A DNA stretch of 64,000 bases from Corynebacterium tuberculostearicum (lineage in GTDB: Bacteria > Actinomycetota > Actinomycetes > Mycobacteriales > Mycobacteriaceae), in NCBI RefSeq assembly GCF_016127015.1, contig NZ_CP065972.1, positions 372,001-436,000 on the forward strand, in the 5' to 3' direction. Below are positions 34,979-48,099 of this stretch, in pieces. A model generated the notes under the pieces. The model did not search any database, was not told where the DNA came from, and saw only the letters and a list, made by a program, of their open reading frames with translations. Each line of letters starts with the position of its first letter. The first letter of the stretch is position 1. The position numbers were made by a program, and so were the translations under genes.

Positions 34979-35813
34979 GGAGCCAATCCTCCATCTGATC
35001 CACTACCTGTTTATTGCCAGCCAAGCACCATTCGACGCCGCCGGCTTCTACCTTGCGGGCAGCACCACCGGCTGCCTCCACGAGGGCTTTGCCGGGGAAC
35101 CAATCCCAATCCGCTACCGAATGCTGCATCCATGCGCCCCATGTGCCATCGGCCACGGAGGACAGGTCAACAGAACCGGCACCGAGCATACGGACTGTAG
35201 CAAAGTTTTCCGCCACCCGCTGCCATGCCCCGCGGATATCCTCATCCGCCAGCGAAGTTGGGTGCAGATACGTGGATAGTGAAATCTGCTCGGCCGGCTT
35301 CTCCTGCAGGCGAGCTACTTCCTTGCCGTCGAGGGAAGTGGGGTAGTCCCGGCCACCGAACCAGGTGTACCCCATGGCGGGGCGGTGAACGGCGCCGAGG
35401 GTGATCCCCGTGGCGTCGGTAAGCGCCAAAGCAGAGCACCAATAATCGGAACCGGAAGAGAAATTGTAAGTGCCATCAACTGGGTCGATGACCCAGGTGC
35501 GCCCGGACTGGGACTCGCGGGCCGCACCCTCTTCGCCGAGGATGCCGTCTTCCGGGCGCACGGCTTCGAGCACGCCCGCGACGAAGCGTTCGGCCGCCCT
35601 GTCCGCATCCGTAACAACGTCCGAGATAGAAGTCTTGTGCTCTACGTCGACGCCCATCTCGCGCAGGCGCCAGGCCAGGCGCCCGGCGTTATAGACAAGG
35701 GCCTGCGCCAGGTGCGCATCCCCGTCATCCGCGTGCGCGACAATGAAGGTCTTGATGACCGCGTCGATCATCTCCTGCAAGCTCGGCTTTTGATCCATGC
35801 CCACCATTGTCAC
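34971..35813 (-). CDS. Inositol-monophosphatase family phosphatase (CysQ/ImpA-like)
   Basis: This 280-residue protein has the same metal-site architecture as its neighbour: [28 protein letters not shown] and [18 protein letters not shown]. The WDxxA residues are replaced by DWDWFPG, so its substrate probably differs from that of HisN. In C. glutamicum the counterpart is annotated as CysQ/inositol phosphatase. Several starts are possible at 35813 (GTG), 35807 and 35798 (ATG); none has a strong RBS. It overlaps hisN by 8 bases and is divergent from prfB. Confidence 0.8.
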   Translation of the reverse strand: MTMVGMDQKPSLQEMIDAVIKTFIVAHADDGDAHLAQALVYNAGRLAWRLREMGVDVEHKTSISDVVTDADRAAERFVAGVLEAVRPEDGILGEEGAARESQSGRTWVIDPVDGTYNFSSGSDYWCSALALTDATGITLGAVHRPAMGYTWFGGRDYPTSLDGKEVARLQEKPAEQISLSTYLHPTSLADEDIRGAWQRVAENFATVRMLGAGSVDLSSVADGTWGAWMQHSVADWDWFPGKALVEAAGGAARKVEAGGVEWCLAGNKQVVDQMEDWLRG

Positions 35814-35867
35814 CCTAAACGCGGCCGATGGCTAATTATGCCGGCCGGGTGGGTAGGATTGGGGCCT

Positions 35868-36971
35868 ATGCGTCCCGAAGTAATAGCACGGCTCAAGCAA
35901 TTGGAAACCACCCTGACCACCATCGAGAAGGTCATGGACCCGGAGGCTTTGGCTGCCCGCATTCGGGAATTAGAGGCCCAGGCCGGCGACCCGTCCTTGT
36001 GGGACGACCCCGCCCACGCGCAACAGGTCACCTCCGAGCTTTCCGCAGCGCAGGCTAAGGTCCGCAAGCTGGAATCGCTGCGCGGGCGCCTGGAGGACAT
36101 GCCCGTGATGTACGAACTCGCGGAAGAAGAGGGGGATACCTCCCTGGCGGATGATGAGCTCGATTCCCTGGAATCTGCTATCGAATCGCTGGAGGTCACC
36201 ACCATGCTTTCTGGTGAGTATGACCCGCGCGAGGCGGTTATCAATATCCGCTCCGGCGCCGGCGGTGTGGACGCGGCCGACTGGGCCGAGATGCTCATGC
36301 GCATGTATACGCGCTGGGCGGAAAAACACGGTCACAAGGTGGATGTCTATGACATCTCCTATGCGGAAGAAGCAGGCATCAAGTCTGCGACCTTTGTGGT
36401 TCACGGTGAATACATGTACGGCCAGCTCTCTGTGGAGCAGGGTGCACACCGCCTAGTGCGCATCTCGCCCTTTGATAACCAGGGTCGGCGCCAGACCTCC
36501 TTCGCCGAGGTAGAAGTCCTGCCGGTGGTGGAGCAGACCGACCACATCGATATCCCGGATAATGATGTGCGCGTCGATGTCTATCGGTCTTCTGGTCCGG
36601 GCGGCCAGTCCGTCAATACCACCGACTCTGCGGTGCGCCTGACCCACATTCCCACCGGCATTGTGGTGACGTGCCAGAACGAAAAGTCGCAGATTCAAAA
36701 TAAGGCCTCGGCCATGCGCGTGCTGCAGGCGAAGCTGCTGGAGCGTAAGCGCCAGGAGGAACAAGCTGAGCTCGATGCGTTGGGTGCCGGTGGCAACGCC
36801 TCCTGGGGCAATCAGATGCGCTCCTATGTGCTGCACCCGTATCAGATGGTCAAAGACCTGCGCACCAATTTTGAGGTGGGCGATCCCTCCAAGGTGCTCG
36901 ATGGCGATATAGATGGCTTCCTGGAATCCGGTATCCGTTGGCGCATGCAGCAACAAGAAGACCAAGCTTAG
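35868..36971 (+). CDS. prfB: Peptide chain release factor 2
   Basis: This 367-residue class I release factor has the codon-recognition motif SPF ([12 protein letters not shown]), specific for UGA and UAA, and the catalytic GGQ loop in [17 protein letters not shown]. The frame is continuous from the ATG, so the UGA-dependent programmed +1 frameshift found in many bacterial prfB genes is absent. The gene usually lies directly before ftsE in actinobacteria; here a palindromic repeat and a convergent AbgT transporter gene intervene. The stop TAG touches the first bases of the repeat. Confidence 0.96.
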   Translation: MRPEVIARLKQLETTLTTIEKVMDPEALAARIRELEAQAGDPSLWDDPAHAQQVTSELSAAQAKVRKLESLRGRLEDMPVMYELAEEEGDTSLADDELDSLESAIESLEVTTMLSGEYDPREAVINIRSGAGGVDAADWAEMLMRMYTRWAEKHGHKVDVYDISYAEEAGIKSATFVVHGEYMYGQLSVEQGAHRLVRISPFDNQGRRQTSFAEVEVLPVVEQTDHIDIPDNDVRVDVYRSSGPGGQSVNTTDSAVRLTHIPTGIVVTCQNEKSQIQNKASAMRVLQAKLLERKRQEEQAELDALGAGGNASWGNQMRSYVLHPYQMVKDLRTNFEVGDPSKVLDGDIDGFLESGIRWRMQQQEDQA

Positions 36972-37055
36972 GTCCATACTGATCGGGCTGAATTGAACGC
37001 GAAAAGGCCGAACTGAGGGGAGAAGATCCTCAGTTCGGCCTGATCTCTATGGACC
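36971..37055. repeat. Dispersed palindromic repeat, copy 2
   Basis: GGTCCATA at the left end pairs with TATGGACC at the right end, and AGGCCGAACTGAGG pairs with CCTCAGTTCGGCCT inside. It opens with the same TCCATACTGATCGGGC as copy 1 (54-138). The element exactly fills the space between the convergent prfB and AbgT stop codons and could act as a bidirectional terminator. Confidence 0.75.
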
Positions 37056-38674
37056 TAACCCACGTAGTCCATCGGTGCGCCCGGTCCCAGCGGGATGCCG
37101 ATGAGATACCAAATGACAAAGAAGACGAACCAACCCACGATCATGCAGAGAGAATAGGGAAGCGCCAGGGACATCAAAGTGCCCACACCCGCGTGCTTGT
37201 AGTAGCGCTGCAAGAAGGTCAGCGCCAAGGCGAAGTAGGGCGACATTGGGGTGATGATATTCGTTGGGGAGTCACCGATACGGAAGAGCATCTGGGAAAC
37301 CTCAGGTGAGACGCCCACATACATCATCATCGGCACGATGACCGGGGCCATCAGCGCCCACTGGGCGGAACCGGAGGTGATGAAGAGGTTAAGCAGTGCG
37401 ACCATGGCCACCAGTGCCGCAAACATGACTAGCGGCGGCAATGACCAGTGTTGGAGCAGTTCGGAACCCTTGATGGCGGTCCATACGCCCAAGTTCGACC
37501 ATTCGAACCAGGCGAGGAACTGTGCCACCGCGAAGAAGAGGACCAGCATGGGGACAAGGGTCTCGATGCCCTTGGCCATAAACTCCGGTACATCAGCAAA
37601 AGACTTCACGGTGCCTGCCGCCAAGCCGTAGACGATGCCGCATACCAAGAAAGCCAGGGCAATCGGCACCGCGATGGCACTAATGAGTGGCGACTCCATG
37701 AAGCTATCCCCTTGGCTTGCCAGCGGGGAGCCAGGGATAAATAGGAGTGCAAAGAAGGCGGCAAGGAAGAGCACGAGTGCGATGCCGGAAGCAATCAAAC
37801 CGCGCTGTTCGTTGGGCTTGATGCGCATCGCTTCTTCATCATCGGTGAAGTCGTACTCCTCATCCTCCTCTGCATTCGCGCCGGCCCCACCGGCGGCCTT
37901 AGAAAAAGACACCTCTTCATAATTAATGTGGTCGTGGTCCACCAGCTCGCGGGCCTTTTTGACCATGAGGAATTCCGTGACCGCGGTAATGATGAGCGAG
38001 AGCACGATGGCGGATGGGATGACAAAGAAGATATTGGCCAGCGGGCTGACTTCATATTCTGGGTCCACAAACTGTGCGGCCGGGGTAGAAATACCCGCCA
38101 GCAGGAGGTCGGTGATATTGAGAATCAGCGAGGCATTAAAGCCGGCAGACGACGCCGCAAAGGCCACCATCGCGCCCACGATGGGGGAGCGGCCCACGGC
38201 GTGGAAGGCCATTGCGCCCAGCGGAATCAGAATGACGTAGATGGCGTCGGAGGCTACGGAGCCGGTCACGCCGGCCAGCGCCACAACGAAGGTCAGCATT
38301 TTCGCGCTGACCTTGGTCACCATCGCGCGCACCAACGCGGAAAGCAGGCCAGACTGCTCCGCTACGGCCACGCCGAGCATCACGGCAAGGATGACGCCGA
38401 GCGGCGGGAAGCTGGTGAAGTTTTCCACTGCATCAGTAACCATGCGCGAGATATTCTCGGTGGTCAGCAGGGATTCTACTTCGATGATTTCGCCGGTCTT
38501 GGGGTCCTCTGCGGTCATGCCAATGAGGTGTCCTAGCCAAGAAGTCACAGCGACGATGGCTGCGAGGATAACGAAGAGCCAGAACGGATCCGGCAATTTA
38601 TTGCCAATCTTTTCTACAGTGCCCAGGAAGCCGCTTGCAGAACGTGGTTTTTCTTTGGTTTCGGTTTCGGCCAT
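37055..38674 (-). CDS. AbgT-family transporter
   Basis: This 539-residue protein has about eleven to thirteen hydrophobic helices and the AbgT features AEQSGLLSALVRAMV, VTGSVASDAIYVILIPLGAM, a charged cytoplasmic loop rich in Glu and Asp (about 255-290), NLFITSGSAQWALMAPVIVP and SPTNIITPMSPYFAL. Family members export or import p-aminobenzoyl-glutamate and may carry sulfonamides. The gene lies in reverse between prfB and ftsE, which are neighbours in related genomes, suggesting insertion. The palindromic repeat is at its 3' end. Confidence 0.9.
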   Translation of the reverse strand: MAETETKEKPRSASGFLGTVEKIGNKLPDPFWLFVILAAIVAVTSWLGHLIGMTAEDPKTGEIIEVESLLTTENISRMVTDAVENFTSFPPLGVILAVMLGVAVAEQSGLLSALVRAMVTKVSAKMLTFVVALAGVTGSVASDAIYVILIPLGAMAFHAVGRSPIVGAMVAFAASSAGFNASLILNITDLLLAGISTPAAQFVDPEYEVSPLANIFFVIPSAIVLSLIITAVTEFLMVKKARELVDHDHINYEEVSFSKAAGGAGANAEEDEEYDFTDDEEAMRIKPNEQRGLIASGIALVLFLAAFFALLFIPGSPLASQGDSFMESPLISAIAVPIALAFLVCGIVYGLAAGTVKSFADVPEFMAKGIETLVPMLVLFFAVAQFLAWFEWSNLGVWTAIKGSELLQHWSLPPLVMFAALVAMVALLNLFITSGSAQWALMAPVIVPMMMYVGVSPEVSQMLFRIGDSPTNIITPMSPYFALALTFLQRYYKHAGVGTLMSLALPYSLCMIVGWFVFFVIWYLIGIPLGPGAPMDYVG

Positions 38675-38770
38675 AGTATCGGCACTTTCTGTCGATTGGG
38701 TCGGAACAAATTAGTGTCTTAGACCACATTACTTAAATATAGTTCACAGCGCGGTGTCAACTTTGGTTGC

Positions 38771-38776
38771 TACAGT
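38771..38776 (+). promoter_or_regulatory. Putative -10 hexamer, leaderless ftsE
   Basis: TACAGT lies 7 bases before the GTG at 38784. No ribosome-binding site precedes that codon, which fits a leaderless transcript. Confidence 0.4.
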
Positions 38777-38783
38777 GATTCGT

Positions 38784-39473
38784 GTGATTAGATTCGACAA
38801 CGTAACTAAGGCCTACTCCGCCGAGTCTCGCCCAGCGCTCGATGGGGTGTCCTTCGAGATTGCGGATGGTGAATTCGCTTTCCTCATCGGACCCTCCGGC
38901 TCCGGTAAGTCCACCTTCTTGGAGCTGATGGTGCGCTATAACAATGTCAGCAAGGGCGATATTTACTTCGACGATTTCCACGTCAATGAGCTTTCCGGCA
39001 AGCAAATCAACGCGCTACGCCAGTCCATTGGTTACGTCTTCCAGGATTTCCGCCTGCTCCCAAAGCTGACGGTGTATCAAAACGTGGCCTTTGCGCTGGA
39101 GGTGATTGGCAAGAGCAAGTACCGGATCTCTACCTCGGTCCCGCAGGTTTTGGACCTGGTCGGCCTAGAGGATCGCCGCGATGCGTATCCCCACGAGCTT
39201 TCCGGTGGCGAGCAGCAGCGCGTGGCTATTGCGCGCGCCGTGGTCAATCGGCCGAAGCTGCTGCTTGCCGACGAACCCACGGGCAACCTCGATCCCTCCA
39301 CCGCCGACGAGATCATGGACCTGCTGCTGGGCATCAACCGCCGTGGCACCACCGTGGTCATGTCCACCCACAATGCCCGCGCCGTCAATAAGGCGCGCCA
39401 GCGTGTCTTGGAGCTGCGCAATGGAGTCCTCGTGCGCGACGAGCACGAGGCGATGTACGAGGGGGAAGCATGA
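38784..39473 (+). CDS. ftsE: FtsE cell-division ATPase
   Basis: This ABC ATPase of about 229 residues has Walker [11 protein letters not shown]-loop VFQDFRLL, signature LSGGEQQR, Walker [14 protein letters not shown] and H-loop STHNA. The GTG giving [12 protein letters not shown] aligns with the standard FtsE beginning; a longer frame from 38754 adds atypical residues. FtsE works with FtsX to switch on septal peptidoglycan hydrolases. The last codons overlap ftsX by 4 bases. Confidence 0.94.
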   Translation: MIRFDNVTKAYSAESRPALDGVSFEIADGEFAFLIGPSGSGKSTFLELMVRYNNVSKGDIYFDDFHVNELSGKQINALRQSIGYVFQDFRLLPKLTVYQNVAFALEVIGKSKYRISTSVPQVLDLVGLEDRRDAYPHELSGGEQQRVAIARAVVNRPKLLLADEPTGNLDPSTADEIMDLLLGINRRGTTVVMSTHNARAVNKARQRVLELRNGVLVRDEHEAMYEGEA

Positions 39474-40372
39474 AGCTAGGGTTTATTTTCCGCGAGGCTA
39501 CCAAGGGTCTTGGCCGCAACCTGACCATGACCATCGCCATGATTATCACCACCGCCATTGCGGTGGGGCTCGTTGTCGCAGGCATTATGGTGACCAACCT
39601 GACCAAGGACACCAAGGATATCTATCTCGACCGCGTCGAGGTCATGGTCCAGCTCAATGAGGACATTTCCGCCGGGGACCCAGACTGTACGAGTCCGGCT
39701 TGCGCGGATATCAAGGATCAGTTGGAGGCGGATGATTCCGTCGAGTCCGTGGAATACCGCAACCGCGCGGAATCCTATGAGAGGTTCAAGGAGCTTTTCC
39801 AAGACACCGATCCCGTCATGGTGGAACAAACCTCGCCCGACGCACTGCCGGCTGCATTCCACGTGCGGCTTGCGGACCCAGAAGACGCCTCCGCCATCGA
39901 TGCGATTCGGGATAACCCGGCGGTAGAGGATGTCGTCGACCAGCAGCAAGAAGTGCGCGATGCCGCAAGCAACCTCGATTCCATCCGCAATGCCACCTTC
40001 ATCCTGGCCATCGTGATGTCCGTGGCTGCCATCTTCTTGGTGGCCAATATGGTGCAGATCGCCGCGTTCCACCGGACCCGCGAAACGGAAATCATGCGCA
40101 TGGTGGGCGCGAGCCGGTGGATGACGCAGGCGCCGTTCGTGGTGGAAGCAGTGCTGGCCTCGCTCATCGGCGTGGTGTTGGGTGGTGCCGGTATCTTCCT
40201 AGGAAAATCCCAAGTGGTGGACCCATCCCTGCAGGGACTATATGAATCCCAGCTGCTTGCACCTATGAAGTCCGGCGACCTTTGGATTGCCCTCCCGCTC
40301 GTCGGCCTATTATCCCTGGTGGTTACCGCCGTCACGGCCCATATCACCCTGCGGTCCTATGTGCGTAAATAG
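39470..40372 (+). CDS. ftsX: FtsX cell-division membrane protein
   Basis: This 300-residue protein has the FtsX layout: one N-terminal helix (about 20-42), a large extracytoplasmic loop (about 43-170) with the cysteine pair PDCTSPAC that probably forms a disulfide, and three C-terminal helices with [17 protein letters not shown], typical of MacB/FtsX-type permeases. It pairs with FtsE across a 4-base overlap and transmits ATPase movements to a cell-wall hydrolase partner. Confidence 0.94.
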   Translation: MKLGFIFREATKGLGRNLTMTIAMIITTAIAVGLVVAGIMVTNLTKDTKDIYLDRVEVMVQLNEDISAGDPDCTSPACADIKDQLEADDSVESVEYRNRAESYERFKELFQDTDPVMVEQTSPDALPAAFHVRLADPEDASAIDAIRDNPAVEDVVDQQQEVRDAASNLDSIRNATFILAIVMSVAAIFLVANMVQIAAFHRTRETEIMRMVGASRWMTQAPFVVEAVLASLIGVVLGGAGIFLGKSQVVDPSLQGLYESQLLAPMKSGDLWIALPLVGLLSLVVTAVTAHITLRSYVRK

Positions 40373-40416
40373 ATCGTTTGCCGGGTCGGCTAAAAGGGCA
40401 CTACACTGCCATAATT

Positions 40417-40920
40417 ATGGCTAAGAAGGGCAAGAAGAATAAGAAGGCGGCCTCCGGCGAAGCAACGCTCGCTACCAACCGCCGGGCCCGGCACGACTAC
40501 AAGATCCTCGAGGAATACGAGTGTGGCATCGTCCTGCTCGGTACCGAGATCAAGTCCTTGCGGGAGGGAAAAATCTCGCTCAATGATGCCTTCGCCACCA
40601 TCGACGATGGCGAGGTGTACCTGCGCAACCTGCACATTCCGGAATATTCCATGGGCTCGTGGACGAACCACAGCCCGCGGCGCACCCGCAAGCTTTTGCT
40701 GCACCGCCGCGAAATCGACAAGCTCTACGGGCAGGTGCGCAACGGCAATAAGACCTTGGTTCCGCTCAAGGTCTACCTTAAAAACGGATACGCCAAGCTC
40801 TCGCTGGCGTTGGCGCAAGGTAAACAAGACTACGATAAACGTGAGGATATTAAGCGCCGCGACCAAGACCGTGAAATCTCTCGCGAACTCGGCCGCCGCG
40901 TGAAGGGAATTAATGTTTAA
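40417..40920 (+). CDS. smpB: SmpB, tmRNA-binding protein
   Basis: This 167-residue protein opens MAKKGKKNKK and has the SmpB core: NRRARHDYKILEEYECGIVL, GTEIKSLREGKISL and a C-terminal basic helix (REDIKRRDQDREISRELGRR). It carries tmRNA into stalled ribosomes. ssrA itself lies 0.4 kb downstream, a common arrangement. It overlaps the DUF488 gene by 8 bases. Confidence 0.96.
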   Translation: MAKKGKKNKKAASGEATLATNRRARHDYKILEEYECGIVLLGTEIKSLREGKISLNDAFATIDDGEVYLRNLHIPEYSMGSWTNHSPRRTRKLLLHRREIDKLYGQVRNGNKTLVPLKVYLKNGYAKLSLALAQGKQDYDKREDIKRRDQDREISRELGRRVKGINV

Positions 40921-41269
40921 GACTGCGAAAGTACATGACGTTGCCAAGGGCGAGGACACTATCCAGGGCACCGGAGTACTGGTAGACCGGATGTGGCCCC
41001 GGGGCGTTGCCAAGAGCGACCTGGCTTACGACGAGTGGTTCAAGGACGTCGCGCCGAGCCCCGAGCTGCGCAAGTGGTGGAATCACGACGAGGATCGCTT
41101 CGACGAGTTTGCCCGCCGCTACAAGGCTGAGCTCGATGACAACGATTCCGACGAGCTTACCCAACTGCTCGCGCTTTCCGACGCCACCCTCCTCTTCGCC
41201 GCATCCAGCCGCGAGATCAACCACGCAGTCGTTCTCAAAGAGTGGCTAGAAGAGCACTTGAGGAAATAA
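40913..41269 (+). CDS. DUF488 family protein
   Basis: This 118-residue cytoplasmic protein contains VLVDRMWPRGVAKSDLAYDEW and FARRYKAEL, hallmarks of DUF488. The family is widespread but its activity is unknown. It is translationally coupled to smpB (8-base overlap) and lies upstream of ssrA, but a link to ribosome rescue is only positional. Confidence 0.85.
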   Translation: MFKTAKVHDVAKGEDTIQGTGVLVDRMWPRGVAKSDLAYDEWFKDVAPSPELRKWWNHDEDRFDEFARRYKAELDDNDSDELTQLLALSDATLLFAASSREINHAVVLKEWLEEHLRK

Positions 41270-41331
41270 AAGCGAGTGGGGTAGTGTTGAACGAACCGTA
41301 GGGAAGATGCACTATCCCGTCCCTACAGCAT

Positions 41332-41711
41332 GGGGTTGATTTGGTTTCGACTTCGTGCACTGCGCCAGGGGAAGCGTGCCGGTGCAGGCTAACGACCACC
41401 GTATAAGCGTCGTAGCAACCAATAAACGCAGAGAAGAACTCTCAGCGTGACTACGCCCTCGCTGCCTAATTACAGCGACGCGTGTCTGTCAGCCTAGGTT
41501 TCGTTCCTGACCTAGATCCTGGCATCGACTAAGGAACTAGCCGGCTGGTCGGGTCATCAGGACCAGTCGGGACTCTTACTGGTGACTGGGCCCATCATCC
41601 GGACGTGTTCGCCCGATCCGGAGGGCCGAGCAGAGATTCTGTGCGAACTGCGCACGGAGAAGCCCTGGCAAGGTGACGAAGGACCCGGGTTCAATTCCCG
41701 GCAGCTCCACC
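41332..41711 (+). ncRNA. ssrA: tmRNA
   Basis: The 5' end GGGGTTGATTTGGTTTCGAC and the 3' end TTCAATTCCCGGCAGCTCCA are the standard tRNA-like halves; GGGGTTG pairs with CAGCTCC as the acceptor stem and the terminal CCA is not encoded in full (CCG). The tag frame GCA GAG AAG AAC TCT CAG CGT GAC TAC GCC CTC GCT GCC TAA at 41428-41469 encodes AEKNSQRDYALAA. Boundaries are accurate to a few bases. smpB is close upstream. Confidence 0.95.
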
Positions 41712-41715
41712 GGTA

Positions 41716-41742
41716 GGCCCCCGAGAAATCGGGGGTCTTTTT
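41716..41742 (+). terminator. tmRNA terminator
   Basis: CCCCCGA-GAAA-TCGGGGG followed by TCTTTTT is a strong intrinsic terminator directly after ssrA. Confidence 0.92.
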
Positions 41743-42019
41743 CCATGCAATGGCTTTTCGATCTGCGAATCTCCTCCTGTGGCATTGAGGCAAGGCAATC
41801 TCGTAGTGGGCTTGGGGCCTCCTATATCGCTTGGTCCGCCCACCGAATCCTGACTTCCGGCGCGGAAATGTTGGCATGTAGTGCGGCAAAGCGCCACAAA
41901 ACCGACCTGTGCTGGGGATTTGTCATTGTTGGTGGGGTTGGACTACATTAATCCAAGTCGCCGCGAGGTAGCCGGTTGGTTACTTTCAAGCGAATTTTGT
42001 ACTGACTTGGTTCGATGAT

Positions 42020-42048
42020 TTGACTTGGTTCATTTGGTTGGGTAAGTT
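42020..42048 (+). promoter_or_regulatory. Candidate rRNA operon promoter
   Basis: TTGACT at 42020 and TAAGTT at 42043 are separated by 17 bases. The -10 is imperfect, so this is a plausible but not unique candidate for an rrn promoter. Confidence 0.45.
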
Positions 42049-42107
42049 TGTACGAGCCGCCAACGAGAGGTTAACGGGAAGTTAATTTTCTTAAGGTGTG
42101 TGGATGA

Positions 42108-42129
42108 TGTTTGAGAACTCAATAGTGTG
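42108..42129 (+). promoter_or_regulatory. rRNA leader antitermination/processing motif
   Basis: TGTTTGAGAACTCAATAGTGTG corresponds to the motif seen in leaders of actinobacterial rRNA operons (boxA/boxC region). A related sequence, GTGTGAGAACTGTATAGTGG, recurs before the 23S gene near 44295. Confidence 0.7.
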
Positions 42130-42484
42130 CCAATGTACTTTTTATTTTTTGTGTGCATGGTTGTGTGTTGATTGGTTTGTCTGCCAGCAGGCCTAGGTGG
42201 TTTGTTGGTTGGTGTGTGCCGGTTGGGTATGTGGAATACGTACCTTTTTGAATGCTGTTTGGTGTTTCGGCTGCATTGAGATGGATTGGTTGGCATGTGA
42301 TTGTGTTCAACTTTGTGGTTTCCTCTTTTTTGACCCCGTCGGGTTGAGGGGACTTACTATTTTTTCTTTGTAGTAATTTTTTGGACGCCAGCACGGGCTG
42401 CATTGTTGTGTGGTTTGTGGTGGTTTGTTCTTTTGTTGGGTTTCGGGCTTTTCACGGCCTGTTTCGGATTTTTTCTGAAATTTT

Positions 42485-44004
<1,520 letters not shown>

Positions 44005-44457
44005 AAGGAGCTTTTATTATTCGGGTGCAGTTGCACCCTTGGTTGGTTGAGTATGCGAGTGTCATGCTGCCGACCTTTTGTGAAAATTGTCCGGGTGAAA
44101 CACACGCTTAAGAGACAAAATCCAAGTGTTTGAATGGCGCTTTGTGACACACGGTGTCTGTGCACAGTAGTAAAAGTAAATTGTTTGTATGTTGGTGCAT
44201 TGTTGGGTGTCTGGGGCATTATTCCCCTTTTTTGTGTGCCTGACCATTATTCTTGTTGACACTGTGTGTGTTGGCTGGGTGTGGTTGGGGTGTTGTGTGA
44301 GAACTGTATAGTGGACGCGAGCATTAAACACATCAGATGGATTGCATTTGTGTGGTTTGTTTGTGTGTGTTTGTGTGATTTCTTTTTTCTTTAGTCAATT
44401 TTTTGTCAAGTTCACTTGTGTGGCCACTGCGTGCATTTTTTGTGTGTGGTGGTTTGT
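44005..44457 (+). other. 16S-23S internal transcribed spacer without tRNA
   Basis: The 450-base spacer is GT-rich and contains no cloverleaf, in contrast to the Ile/Ala tRNA spacers of many bacteria. It carries the left arm of the 23S processing stem at 44292-44319, which includes a second leader-type motif. Confidence 0.85.
44292..44319 (+). promoter_or_regulatory. 23S pre-rRNA processing stem, left arm
   Basis: This segment (GTTGTGTGAGAACTGTATAG then TGGACGCG) is complementary with few mismatches to 47586-47614 on the other side of 23S, so the two should form the long stem cut by RNase III. Confidence 0.75.
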
Positions 44458-47540
<3,083 letters not shown>

Positions 47541-47585
47541 TAACAACAAAAAGAGAGAGTAAAGAAACATAGTCACTGTCGTGAC

Positions 47586-47614
47586 CGCGTCCACTATGCA
47601 GTATCTGACACAAC
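47586..47614 (+). promoter_or_regulatory. 23S pre-rRNA processing stem, right arm
   Basis: CGCGTCCACTATGCAGTATC and the following TGACACAAC are complementary to 44292-44319. The arm lies between the 23S and 5S genes. Confidence 0.75.
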
Positions 47615-47652
47615 ACCCGAAAGCACACCTAAGGGTTGGAATGCTTCGTATG

Positions 47653-47774
47653 TTTGTCGGTGGTCAATAGCTGCAGGGAAACGCCCGGTCCCATTCCGAA
47701 CCCGGAAGCTAAGCCTGCACACGCTGATGGTACTGCAACCGGGAGGTTGTGGGAGAGTAAGTCACCGCCGACAC
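47653..47774 (+). rRNA. 5S ribosomal RNA
   Basis: TGTCGGTGGTCAATAGCTGC at the start pairs with the CACCGCCGACA end; the internal CCCGGTCCCATTCCGAACCC is the conserved 5S loop. Length is about 121 bases. Confidence 0.95.
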
Positions 47775-47812
47775 CAAACAACAACAAACAACAAAATACA
47801 GAAACAAGAAGG

Positions 47813-47849
47813 GAAGGAGACGGCCAACCCACCGTCTCCTTCTCTTTTT
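47813..47849 (+). terminator. rRNA operon terminator
   Basis: GAAGGAGACGG pairs with CCGTCTCCTTC across a CCAACCCA loop, followed by TCTTTTTA. It ends the rrn transcript 40 bases after 5S. Confidence 0.92.
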
Positions 47850-47871
47850 ACGTTTTGCTAGTCTCCTCACC

Positions 47872-48099
47872 ATGGCCCAAAAGCAAATTTCTTATGTGGC
47901 GGACCAGGTTGAGCAAGGAATTCTTGGACTCGAAGGCGTCGATAAGCTCCTGGCTTATTTGGATAGCTTGCATCCGGATGATTTGGTCGGCGTGGATTTT
48001 CTCGTTGACCGCATGTTTGATGAGGAGCGTAACCAGATATGGGAGCTCACGGAAACGCTGAAGGAGTTTCACGCGGATTTGAAGGAAAGCCTGAAGTAG
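47872..48099 (+). CDS. Small acidic helical protein upstream of a helical-repeat protein
   Basis: This 75-residue protein (MAQKQISYVADQVEQGILGL to ETLKEFHADLKESLK) is predicted to be all-helical, without membrane segments or motifs I recognise. There is no Shine-Dalgarno sequence, but TAGTCT lies 7 bases before the ATG, which suggests a leaderless mRNA. Its last base is the first base of the downstream GTG, so the two products are coupled and may interact, like a small partner and its larger protein. No family assigned. Confidence 0.7.
   Translation: MAQKQISYVADQVEQGILGLEGVDKLLAYLDSLHPDDLVGVDFLVDRMFDEERNQIWELTETLKEFHADLKESLK

Larger units (their letters stand above)
41743..42484 (+). other. 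rRNA operon promoter and leader region
   Basis: About 740 bases precede the 16S gene without a credible protein gene. The second half is AT- and GT-rich and contains a promoter candidate at 42020-42048 and a conserved actinobacterial leader motif at 42108-42129. Additional rrn promoters are likely but not resolvable by eye. Confidence 0.6.

Noticed and set aside
44005..44457. tRNA-Ile or tRNA-Ala in the 16S-23S spacer
   Set aside because: No cloverleaf, T-arm motif or anticodon arm was found in this GT-rich spacer.
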